A DNA stretch of 44,098 bases, taken from a virus. How positions within the stretch are numbered: position 1 is the stretch's first letter; each line of letters starts with the position of its first letter. The notes below the pieces were generated by a model. The model was not told the DNA's origin, did not search any database, and saw nothing but the letters and a program-made list of their open reading frames with translations. Both the position numbers and the translations under genes were made by a program. The stretch lies in IMG/VR virus record IMGVR_UViG_3300027418_000016, positions 1-44,098 of that record; one strand, 5' to 3'. Shown here piece after piece: positions 1 through 6,797 of this stretch.

Positions 1-182
1 AAATAAGTCTTGTTGTTAATGTTGTAGTGAAAGTAAAGTTCAATGAAAGGAATGTCTTTGTTGAACTTGTAAGGAACGATTCTCACTTGAGATTTTCCGT
101 TTGCCGGTTTAAAGATTGAATCCGACTTTTTAGTGTTGTTTTGTAAAGAGCTAAATCTCTTTAGTGCCAATGAAATGTCCAT
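1..182 (-). CDS. gp32-like single-stranded DNA binding protein, N-terminal part (cut by window edge)
   Basis: About 60 codons are visible, from an ATG at 180-182 to the window edge with no stop, so the 3' end lies outside. The protein begins MDISLALKRFSSLQ, then has an FKPANGKSQVRIVPYKF segment and PFIELYFHYN. This order (basic helix, then F/W-K-P-x-x-G-x-x-x-V-R-I-V-P-Y, then P-F-x-E-L-x-F-H-Y) is the pattern I know from the N-terminus of T4 gp32-type proteins of distant T4-like phages. Such proteins coat single-stranded DNA in replication and recombination. The gene has a 130-base leader with an upstream ATATTTATA box and a 12-base palindrome, unlike the tightly packed neighbours. The family call rests on about 60 residues, so the zinc and core OB-fold region is not seen. 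Confidence 0.72.
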   Translation of the reverse strand, partial: MDISLALKRFSSLQNNTKKSDSIFKPANGKSQVRIVPYKFNKDIPFIELYFHYNINNKTY

Positions 183-230
183 TGTTTTGTTGTTTTTAAG
201 GTTTAAAATTTGTTTTTAAAGTTGAGGTTT

Positions 231-242
231 ATATCGCGATAT
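231..242. promoter_or_regulatory. 12-base perfect palindrome in the leader of the SSB gene
   Basis: ATATCGCGATAT is a perfect inverted repeat about 50 bases before the start codon of the gp32-like gene. CGCG is rare in this AT-rich window. It could be a protein-binding site or form a small hairpin in the leader RNA. T4 gene 32 is autoregulated through its leader, but I cannot show a pseudoknot here. Confidence 0.3.
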
Positions 243-279
243 TCCTATATCTAAATATAACTTTTTCATCTTTTATTAC

Positions 280-288
280 TATAAATAT
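280..288 (-). promoter_or_regulatory. ATATTTATA box (putative phage late promoter element)
   Basis: Sense-strand ATATTTATA lies 97 bases before the start codon of the gp32-like gene, with no gene between. It is an exact match to the motif found upstream of many genes in this window. Confidence 0.4.
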
Positions 289-314
289 ACGACTATTTTT
301 CCACATTACCAAAT

Positions 315-554
315 TTATTTTTGGAGGTTTTCAACCTTGCGATTTAGGTAAAATATAGCTTTTTTTAGGTCTTCCAGTTCTTTTTTAGGGTCTTTTTTAC
401 CTGCTCTTGCAACATATTTGACTACATTGAATAGGTATGCATCTTTGTCTAATCCCCATGCTTCACATACTTTAATTACTTCGTATGGATTGTCTACTCC
501 CCCGTAATGTTGAGGGCCGTTTACCATTTCTTTTATTTCCATATTTGATACCAT
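315..554 (-). CDS. DUF3310 family protein
   Basis: A 79-residue protein with the DUF3310 pattern: NGPQHYGG near residues 13-20, NPYEVIKV, a W in the next helix, then FNVVKYVARAGKKD and a C-terminal helix with LEDLKKAIFYL. DUF3310 proteins are common in phages. Some database entries call them nucleotide kinases, but I see no P-loop, so no enzyme activity is claimed. Of the possible starts, the ATG at 552-554 overlaps the stop of the preceding gene by 22 bases, while Met5 (540-542) and Met10 give shorter overlaps. None has a Shine-Dalgarno sequence. It is the last gene of a compact run of small genes before the long leader of the SSB gene. Confidence 0.75.
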   Translation of the reverse strand: MVSNMEIKEMVNGPQHYGGVDNPYEVIKVCEAWGLDKDAYLFNVVKYVARAGKKDPKKELEDLKKAIFYLNRKVENLQK

Positions 555-826
555 TTTCTTTTAGGTGCAGGTTTGCATAAACTAAATGGATTGTCTCCAA
601 ATGATGTTGTTCCTACATATTTTGATGAAAACATATTTAAAAATACTTCGTGATATTTTTCAGGTATCTTACTAAAATCAGCTTTTATTTCTACATTTAA
701 TTCAATTGCTCCGTCTGTAACTGTTATCAATTTTAATGAATTGTAAGTTTCAACATATTGTGATGATTGAATGTTTAAGTGTCCTCCACCTAAAAATAAC
801 TCCGAATCTTTTTTCTTTTCTGCCAT
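533..826 (-). CDS. Hypothetical protein, 97 aa
   Basis: I do not recognise this protein. It starts MAEKKKDSELFLGGGHLNIQ and has alternating hydrophobic residues (LKLITVTDGAIELNVEI) that suggest beta strands. It then has a short helical stretch (FSKIPEKYHEVFLNMF) and ends in a basic, aromatic tail (PKRKWYQIWK). There is no signal peptide or membrane segment. It lies 3 bases after the four-cysteine protein and overlaps the DUF3310 gene, so the three are probably co-transcribed and translationally coupled. Tight packing and an uninterrupted frame support it as a real gene. Confidence 0.6.
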   Translation of the reverse strand: MAEKKKDSELFLGGGHLNIQSSQYVETYNSLKLITVTDGAIELNVEIKADFSKIPEKYHEVFLNMFSSKYVGTTSFGDNPFSLCKPAPKRKWYQIWK

Positions 827-829
827 ATC

Positions 830-1138
830 TTATTTTTTACTTTCCCAATATAATTCTCTAACCTTTGCTCCCAATTCGGCATCGTTGGGTGTATCTAAAA
901 TTGTTCTACCTTCTACTGTTATTAAGTTTCTATTTTCACCCATATAACATTGTCTACATAATTGTCCTGCTCCCTCTACATAACCATATCTAAAATCGAC
1001 ATGAGTAGTTTTTAATGTAGTAGTTTCTTCACCACACATAACACAGGTTTCATAAATGTCAAATTCGTCTTTTTGTTTTCCTACTGATGTAACTAATCCG
1101 TTTTCATCAATTGTAAGTGGTACATGTTGTTCACCCAT
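830..1138 (-). CDS. Small four-cysteine, probably zinc-binding, protein
   Basis: A 102-residue protein with two CxxC pairs: Cys32-V-M-Cys35 and Cys61-R-Q-Cys64. The 25-residue spacing is typical of a structural zinc knuckle or ribbon, and the second pair lies in LCRQCYMGENRN. The rest is acidic and ends in a helix (DAELGAKVRELYWESKK). I cannot assign a function. Small zinc-ribbon proteins in phages often bind nucleic acid or host polymerase, but nothing here shows which. It sits in a run of small genes with 3-base gaps on both sides. Confidence 0.6.
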   Translation of the reverse strand: MGEQHVPLTIDENGLVTSVGKQKDEFDIYETCVMCGEETTTLKTTHVDFRYGYVEGAGQLCRQCYMGENRNLITVEGRTILDTPNDAELGAKVRELYWESKK

Positions 1139-1141
1139 AAT

Positions 1142-1456
1142 TTATTTTTTAATTGTTTCTAATTTGTTTTTCAATTTTACTGCAAGTGCACAAGCTTCAT
1201 ACTCTTCAAAATCGATGAGTATTTGTAATTGTTCGTCTAATAATTCTGTAAATTCTCTACTATCAATGGATAATGTAATAACTATAACCTCTTTAATTAA
1301 GACTTTTGCGAAATCAACTCTCTTCTTTTTATTTCTTATTCCGAATGCAATACCATCTACGATTGCTTTTGCAAGTTCTATTTTGTTAAGTTCAAAAATG
1401 TCCGAAGGGTCGTTTGCGTGAATTAGGATTGGAGTGTATCTATTTCTCTTTATCAT
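1142..1456 (-). CDS. Hypothetical protein, 104 aa, mostly helical
   Basis: Unrecognised. The sequence is predicted helical by eye: LNKIELAKAIVDGIAFGIRNK, a hydrophobic strand-like VLIKEVIVITLSI, then a C-terminal helix pair. The last 30 residues, with FEEYEACALAVKLKNKL, weakly recall the UVR/McsA coiled-coil motif (FE-x-A-A-x-x-L-R-D), but the match is too loose to name a function. The gene is preceded by a 36-base gap containing a TTATATTTAA sequence, a poor version of the ATATTTATA box, and is followed 3 bases later by the four-cysteine protein. Confidence 0.55.
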   Translation of the reverse strand: MIKRNRYTPILIHANDPSDIFELNKIELAKAIVDGIAFGIRNKKKRVDFAKVLIKEVIVITLSIDSREFTELLDEQLQILIDFEEYEACALAVKLKNKLETIKK

Positions 1457-1492
1457 AAATTAAATATAAGAAAAATATTTTAAATCTCCAAA

Positions 1493-2362
1493 TTATTTTT
1501 GATTCTTATTTTTTAATAAATCAATATGTCCGTCACCGACAGGTGCAATTACTTTGTATCCCTTTGATTCCAACTCTTTTGTTTTACGAATTAAATTTTC
1601 ATCTCTAATATCGTTAAATGTATCTGCTAATTTACCAACTGATGTTTTTTTGTCATTATAATCTGCAGGAAATGATAATCTGTATAATATATCATAATCC
1701 CCTTTCTTTGGTTTTTCAAAATTTTGTATTGGTGGAAATCCAGCTTCTTTTGCTGACTTTTGTAAATATTGTTTTCCCTTTTTATCCAAATAATCAACCG
1801 ATGAGAAATCGTTTGTATTTTTGTTTTGACCAACCATACTTGCCCAATTTCCCGCTTTTACAATATTGAGAGGGAGACCGGTTCTTTTCATTTGTTCTTT
1901 ATATAAACGTGATTGGTCTTTCATTACATTTAAGTCTTTTCCATCCCAACTATCATTTATAAAATTTGGATAATGTTCTTTTAATTTATTATGAATATAT
2001 TCTTGTTCAGACCCTTTTACATAAACATTATCATCATCCCCACCTTCACCTAAAAATGCGATTTTACTATCCTGTGGGTATATATTTTTAATATCATCAA
2101 CAACTTCCTGTGCTCCTTTTAAATTATAGTGTTCCATTCCAAAAAATGTTGAACCATTTTTAGTTTGAATATTCCCAAGTTCATTTCCCTTTGAGTCTTT
2201 TCGTTTAGATGGTTTTAATTTAGAATTGATAGGTTTTTTTGTTGGTATAACATGTTTAATCGGGTCCATTTTTTTAACCATATAAACATTGCCTGTTTTT
2301 TTGTTTTTAACAATGTCATCGTCTTTTAATATATCTTCAAGTATATTAGAAAGTTTAAGCAT
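1493..2362 (-). CDS. Putative TraB/ChaN/EreA-fold protein with possible capsid-targeting N-terminus
   Basis: A 289-residue protein. The N-terminus (MLKLSNILEDIL) is a short amphipathic helix with an I-L-E site, like T4 head proteins cut by the prohead protease. A second stretch (TGNVYMVKKMDPIKHVIPT, about residues 24-42) looks like a small separate module. The rest resembles the TraB/ChaN/erythromycin-esterase superfamily: a strand ending in FLGEGG near residue 105, like the family GE-x-H motif, and near the end RDENLIRKTKELESKGYKV followed by APVGDGHIDLL, like the family pattern R-N, then G-x-G-H. The Gly-Glu and Gly-x-Gly-His positions are those that carry active-site residues in that superfamily. 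This is a remote pattern match. It overlaps the preceding gene by 8 bases. Confidence 0.5.
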   Translation of the reverse strand: MLKLSNILEDILKDDDIVKNKKTGNVYMVKKMDPIKHVIPTKKPINSKLKPSKRKDSKGNELGNIQTKNGSTFFGMEHYNLKGAQEVVDDIKNIYPQDSKIAFLGEGGDDDNVYVKGSEQEYIHNKLKEHYPNFINDSWDGKDLNVMKDQSRLYKEQMKRTGLPLNIVKAGNWASMVGQNKNTNDFSSVDYLDKKGKQYLQKSAKEAGFPPIQNFEKPKKGDYDILYRLSFPADYNDKKTSVGKLADTFNDIRDENLIRKTKELESKGYKVIAPVGDGHIDLLKNKNQK

Positions 2363-2759
2363 TATTATTTGTATTAAAAGATTTGAATACTTTTGTAGGT
2401 ATCATTTTATAACCTGTATTAGATGTAGTTAAGATACAATTTCTAAACTCTTCCCAATCAATCATATAAGAATTATCCAACATACCACCCGTTTTTGACT
2501 TAACTACTTCATTTAAAGCATTAATAGTGTATATTGAATTAGATTGTTTCTTTCTATGTACTAAAATAGTTTTCCATTCCGAAGGGATTGCATTGGAACC
2601 CTTTTCGACATTAAAAGTAATAAATGCTTCTTCAGGTCTCACTTTACTTTCTAAAATGAAAACATTTGGATTAGTTAGAGTATAATTTGTTAATATAAAA
2701 TTAACCGATTTATCCAATTCTTCCTTTGTCGTAAAAAGGCAAAGTAGTTGTGTATTCAT
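2355..2759 (-). CDS. Hypothetical conserved phage protein, 134 aa
   Basis: I cannot name the function. The N-terminus (LLCLFTTKEELDKSVNFILTNY) reads as strand-helix, followed by NVFILESK and EAFITFNVEK. A middle part has TILVHRKKQSNSIYTINALNEV and a C-terminal part has WEEFRNCILTT and KMIPTKVFKSF. The layout of alternating strands and helices with few charged loops suggests a compact globular protein. I have an impression of similar small proteins in T4-like phages but cannot verify it. It starts one base after the stop of the 781-residue protein and overlaps the TraB-like gene by 8 bases, so the three are probably translated together. Confidence 0.6.
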   Translation of the reverse strand: MNTQLLCLFTTKEELDKSVNFILTNYTLTNPNVFILESKVRPEEAFITFNVEKGSNAIPSEWKTILVHRKKQSNSIYTINALNEVVKSKTGGMLDNSYMIDWEEFRNCILTTSNTGYKMIPTKVFKSFNTNNNA

Positions 2760-2760
2760 T

Positions 2761-5106
2761 TTAATAATGTTCTTTTTTTCTTCTATTATCCGCTTCTCTT
2801 ATAAGAACATATTTCATTTGCTCTCCTATTTTCTTTTCCACTTTTTGTGATGTTCCTGCGGTTCTCCAAGTATCTTCAACTATACTATAAGATTTATCAC
2901 CATCTTTAATAACAATTGCTCTACTTTGTGGGTCTAATTTACAATTCTCTACTAAATGTTTATTTAATAGTTTTCTTCCTTCTTCGGTTTTTACTTCTCC
3001 CTTAAATTTAGATACAACTGCCAATGCATTTCTAAAGTCTCCAGATGTAGTTCCTCTTATACCCGTTACTATTCCTAAATTTTTATCATAATTGGTAACC
3101 ATCAAATCAAAGTGCATAGATTTCATAATAGTAGTAAGATATGCTTGAGTATGAGGGCCGTTTTTACCATTTTTCTTTGGATATCCTAATTCTGCATCTG
3201 CTTTTGCTATTGAACTAACAACATCGGTGTGAATTGCTTCTAAAAGATTTTTTTCATTATTTTTATTTTTAATTGCAGATTGTATAGATAATGAATTATA
3301 ATCTATTCCTGGATTTTCTTTTCTAAACTTATCTATCTTACTATTTTCTCCAATTTTTGTAAATATTTTTCCAAACTTATCATAAGCAACATCACCATCT
3401 GCTTGTCTTACATAATCTTGTGCAGCTTTTAACCAGTCTCCTGTTTTTTTAGGTGCAATATCATTTTCGTCTAACCATTTATTAAATGCTGCACTACCTT
3501 TCATTGTATCCATATATTTTTCCATATCAGGAAGTTCACACATTGCAATCATCCCACTATCTAATCTAGCATTAGCAAATGCCATATTCGTTCCTTTCTT
3601 ACTATCGGTGGCAGCTATTACACCAGCTTGTAAGATATCAACGACTTTATTGGAAACTTTAGGGCCGAAAGAATTTTTAATCAAATTTAATGCAGCTGCG
3701 GGACTACTATTATTCCACATATCTTCTAAATAATTTCCTTTTTTATTTGAAATACTAAACACAGTTGTTCTGCCCTTTTTATCATGTCCAATTGCGTATG
3801 TATCATGGAATCCCAAATGTTCAAATGCGTCAATTTCATGCTCATAGTGTTGCTTGTCCGCACCCTTTGCATATTTTAATTGAGTTTTTAAATGTTGTAA
3901 AACCGCTTGGTCATGTTCTTTTGGTTCTGATTGTAATACCTTAAATGGTTTTGATGTATCTATATTACTATTAGTTTTAACTAATATATTTGTTGCTATT
4001 GCACCATCAAATTGTGCGTCCGTCCAAGCTTTAAGTGCTTCTCTATTTTTGCCAAATCCTTTTGAACCACCATTTATCCAAACTTTAGCTTTTTCATCTT
4101 TTAATCTATTATATTCAAAATCACCATAATGATTTCTAGTTGCAATATAACTAACAATTTTTTGATAATCCTTATTTCTATCTAATCCCAATGCATCTGC
4201 TGTTTCTTGTGTAAGTTTTTCTTTTTGCTTTCTTTCAACGGCATTTACCGGTGCTTGTAAAAACTCATCTCTATATGGTTTAATATTTTTTTCATTATCC
4301 ATATAATATTGTTCATATCCACCCGCATCATTCAATTCATTTGAAAAATTAGTAAGTTCGTTTTCACCATAAGATGCAACTGCACCACCCATACCCGCAA
4401 TACCATTATCTCTTCTATATGATAAATCTTCTATTGTATTATCCAACACACTTAAATCTCCATCATTTAAACCTTCCCAAATTTCTCTTTGTTCTGCACT
4501 TGTAAATTGTATACCTGCAGCTTTAGCTTGTTGACCATCTTTTTCAGCTGCTGCTCTTTTTTCCGCATTGTTTCTAAATTCTGCAGAAGGGATATTTGGT
4601 TTTGGTGCTTCTGGTTTATTACCACCACTTTTTGTATTATTACCACCATCACCGCCCCCAGCTTTTTCTTTTTCAGGTGCATTTTGACTTGCATTATACG
4701 ACGGGGCCTCACCTGGTTTGATTTTAATTAGTTTTGTTCCACTATCATCTCGTTTGTATGTAGCAGGTTTACCTTTTGATGGGCCGTAATACCCTTTACC
4801 CAAATGTATAACACGCTTTGCGGTTGCGTCAGCTGCTAATCCACTTTTCTTTTTACCACCAATAGTTGTTGGTTTTACAATTTTATTTGATTTCGGTTTG
4901 GTAATACCTTTTTCTATAATTGAAGCTTCATTAATATAACTGAAATATACTCTTACCTTTTGCGCCATTTGGTTGGCATTAGGAATACCATTTTCTCTTA
5001 ATATTTCTGCTAATGTTGTAACTTGTTCCTCTCTGGTCAAATCAATAATACCATGTTCTACACGATATTCTAATTCTTTAAGGATTTCTTGGAAATTTAT
5101 TGACAT
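2761..5106 (-). CDS. Large hypothetical protein, 781 aa, possible internal head protein
   Basis: I do not recognise this protein. Residues 1-60 are helical (INFQEILKELEYRVEHGI, then LAEILRENGIPNANQMAQKV). Residues about 70-200 are a low-complexity linker rich in K, G, P and N, including a GGGDGGNN stretch. The remaining 580 residues look globular and mixed alpha/beta, with segments such as VWINGGSKGFGKNREALKAW and DTYAIGHDKKGRTTVFSISN. The protein ends with a basic tail. No signal peptide or membrane segment is visible. The start includes an L-K-E site that a T4-type prohead protease could cut. Position next to other proteins with that type of N-terminus suggests a packaged internal protein; this is inference only. 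The gap to the preceding gene is 18 bases. Confidence 0.6.
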   Translation of the reverse strand: MSINFQEILKELEYRVEHGIIDLTREEQVTTLAEILRENGIPNANQMAQKVRVYFSYINEASIIEKGITKPKSNKIVKPTTIGGKKKSGLAADATAKRVIHLGKGYYGPSKGKPATYKRDDSGTKLIKIKPGEAPSYNASQNAPEKEKAGGGDGGNNTKSGGNKPEAPKPNIPSAEFRNNAEKRAAAEKDGQQAKAAGIQFTSAEQREIWEGLNDGDLSVLDNTIEDLSYRRDNGIAGMGGAVASYGENELTNFSNELNDAGGYEQYYMDNEKNIKPYRDEFLQAPVNAVERKQKEKLTQETADALGLDRNKDYQKIVSYIATRNHYGDFEYNRLKDEKAKVWINGGSKGFGKNREALKAWTDAQFDGAIATNILVKTNSNIDTSKPFKVLQSEPKEHDQAVLQHLKTQLKYAKGADKQHYEHEIDAFEHLGFHDTYAIGHDKKGRTTVFSISNKKGNYLEDMWNNSSPAAALNLIKNSFGPKVSNKVVDILQAGVIAATDSKKGTNMAFANARLDSGMIAMCELPDMEKYMDTMKGSAAFNKWLDENDIAPKKTGDWLKAAQDYVRQADGDVAYDKFGKIFTKIGENSKIDKFRKENPGIDYNSLSIQSAIKNKNNEKNLLEAIHTDVVSSIAKADAELGYPKKNGKNGPHTQAYLTTIMKSMHFDLMVTNYDKNLGIVTGIRGTTSGDFRNALAVVSKFKGEVKTEEGRKLLNKHLVENCKLDPQSRAIVIKDGDKSYSIVEDTWRTAGTSQKVEKKIGEQMKYVLIREADNRRKKEHY

Positions 5107-5124
5107 CTTCTATTGTTGTTTTTA

Positions 5125-5982
5125 TTAAAATGCACTACTAACCAAATCAAAATCTTTCTTTGGAAGTTCTTTTTGAGCTCTTTGTAAAAGGGTATTAACC
5201 ATCTCACCTCTTTCTTTTGCTTCCGATGGTCTTAAATATCCTCTATTATCACGTAGTTTTTTAATTTGCTGTAATTTTTGTACGGCTTCTTTATCATCCA
5301 TATAAATTGCCAGTTCAACTGCTGCGGCTGAATGGTCGTTATTATCCGTCATTTTACTTACTTTTTGATTGAAAGCAGTTGCTGGGTCGTATTTTTGAGT
5401 TGCTTTATTTGGTATCATTGAAGATAAAGATGTATCTGATTTTTTATTGTCATCCATTTCTAATTCTTTCCTATATTTCTTTGCAACATCACCCATAAAC
5501 TTTATAGCATCTTGAACTTTATCAAAACTTTTATCAATTTTACCTTGTAGTTTTTTAGGGTCGTTACCATAAGTAGGTTCCAATGAAACACGATGTTTAT
5601 TACCTTCTTTTCCCATATATAAAGTATAGGTTGGCATATCTCCATCACCCATATTATATACAATTGCACCACTACCATCATCTATTTGTGCATATCCTTC
5701 ACCACCGGATACTTTATTCAAATGATTTTCAACGGATGGTACTAAATCTTCTGGTTTTGCTTTATTCAATGTAGATATTCCGTTCAAACTTGCATCTGGT
5801 TTTTTATCACCACCAAATACCGATGTACCTTTAACTTGTGATGCTTGACCTGCAGTTGTATTTTTACCTGCAATATTAACTTTTGTATCAGGTCTTAACT
5901 TATGTTGTTTGTTATAAGTGTCAAATGCTGCCTGAGATGGAAAATCAATCTCATGTAATGGGATAAGGTTTATTAATTTCAT
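5125..5982 (-). CDS. Hypothetical head-associated protein A, paralogue of the next gene upstream
   Basis: 285 residues. Residues 1-65 are nearly identical to the N-terminus of the neighbour at 5991-6749: a leader MKLINLIPLHEIDF, then QAAFDTYNKQHKLRPDTKV, AGKNTTAGQA and KGTSVFGG. A second shared element, KKSDTSLSSMIP, lies after the middle. Between and after these the two proteins differ. The unique part here has a beta-rich domain (GAIVYNMGDGDMPTYTLYMG, about residues 110-150) and a helical C-terminus. The leader resembles the T4 capsid-targeting sequence, with Leu-x-Glu at residues 9-11 matching the T4 prohead protease rule (L/I-x-E). I infer an internal virion protein of unknown role. It starts 8 bases after the preceding stop. 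Confidence 0.6.
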   Translation of the reverse strand: MKLINLIPLHEIDFPSQAAFDTYNKQHKLRPDTKVNIAGKNTTAGQASQVKGTSVFGGDKKPDASLNGISTLNKAKPEDLVPSVENHLNKVSGGEGYAQIDDGSGAIVYNMGDGDMPTYTLYMGKEGNKHRVSLEPTYGNDPKKLQGKIDKSFDKVQDAIKFMGDVAKKYRKELEMDDNKKSDTSLSSMIPNKATQKYDPATAFNQKVSKMTDNNDHSAAAVELAIYMDDKEAVQKLQQIKKLRDNRGYLRPSEAKERGEMVNTLLQRAQKELPKKDFDLVSSAF

Positions 5983-5990
5983 ACTATTTA

Positions 5991-6749
5991 TTATAAATTT
6001 GCTCTTAATTTATCTGCTATTTCACTACTACTATATCCTGCTTTTTTCATTGCAATAGATTTTTTATATAGATTTATCCAATCTTCTTTATCATCTGAAT
6101 TTTTCATCATTGGAATATCTTTTTCATCATCCATATAAGGTAAGTTATCACCTATGCGTTTAGCTATATCATCAGGCTTCCATCCCATTTGTCTAAGTGT
6201 TTCCCCTGCATTGTAAAAATCATCTTTTGTTGCATCTCCAGTTGGTATGATTGAAGATAATGATGTATCTGATTTTTTATCACCACCTCCATCTTTATTG
6301 GTAAACATATTAGCCATTTTAGATAAAAATCCTTGTTTCTTTGGTTCTTCTTCTTTCTTTTTTTGTAGATATTTGTACATATCTTTATGTGTGTCAAATA
6401 CTTCTATTCCATCTTTTGTATTAAGTGTAAGTTCATCGGTATTAATATTATATCTATAATCTGCTACTTTTTTACCTTTGTACAAAACTTTACCTTCACC
6501 ATCAGTTTTATAATCAGATACATCCACATCATCATTACTTCCTTTTTTGGTAGATGGAGCTTTACCACCAAATACCGATGTGCCTTTAACTGTAGTAGAT
6601 GATTGTACAGCTTGACCTGCAGTTGTATTTTTACCTGCAATATTAACTTTTGTATCAGGTCTTAACTTATGTTGTTTATTATAAGTGTCAAATGCAGCTT
6701 GATTTCTAAAATCAATCTCTTTTAGTGGGATAAGGTCTATTAAACGCAT
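5991..6749 (-). CDS. Hypothetical head-associated protein B, paralogue of protein A
   Basis: 252 residues, beginning MRLIDLIPLKEIDF. It shares the first 65 residues and a KKSDTSLSSIIP element with protein A at 5125-5982. The unique middle has DYKTDGEGKVLYKGKKVADY followed by DELTLNTKDGIEVFD, a likely beta hairpin domain, then a Lys/Glu-rich helix. The C-terminus is helical (DKEDWINLYKKSIAMKKAGY, then SSEIADKLRANL). Leu-x-Glu at residues 9-11 again fits a prohead protease site. It is the first gene after the DNA polymerase gene and has its own ATATTTATA box 33 bases upstream. Function unknown. Confidence 0.6.
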   Translation of the reverse strand: MRLIDLIPLKEIDFRNQAAFDTYNKQHKLRPDTKVNIAGKNTTAGQAVQSSTTVKGTSVFGGKAPSTKKGSNDDVDVSDYKTDGEGKVLYKGKKVADYRYNINTDELTLNTKDGIEVFDTHKDMYKYLQKKKEEEPKKQGFLSKMANMFTNKDGGGDKKSDTSLSSIIPTGDATKDDFYNAGETLRQMGWKPDDIAKRIGDNLPYMDDEKDIPMMKNSDDKEDWINLYKKSIAMKKAGYSSSEIADKLRANL

Positions 6750-6782
6750 ATTATTGTTTATTAATTGGATATAATTATATGA

Positions 6783-6791
6783 TATAAATAT
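6783..6791 (-). promoter_or_regulatory. ATATTTATA box (putative phage late promoter element)
   Basis: Exact sense-strand match, 33 bases before the start codon of head-associated protein B, in a 48-base gap after the polymerase gene. Confidence 0.45.
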
Positions 6792-6797
6792 AAAATT

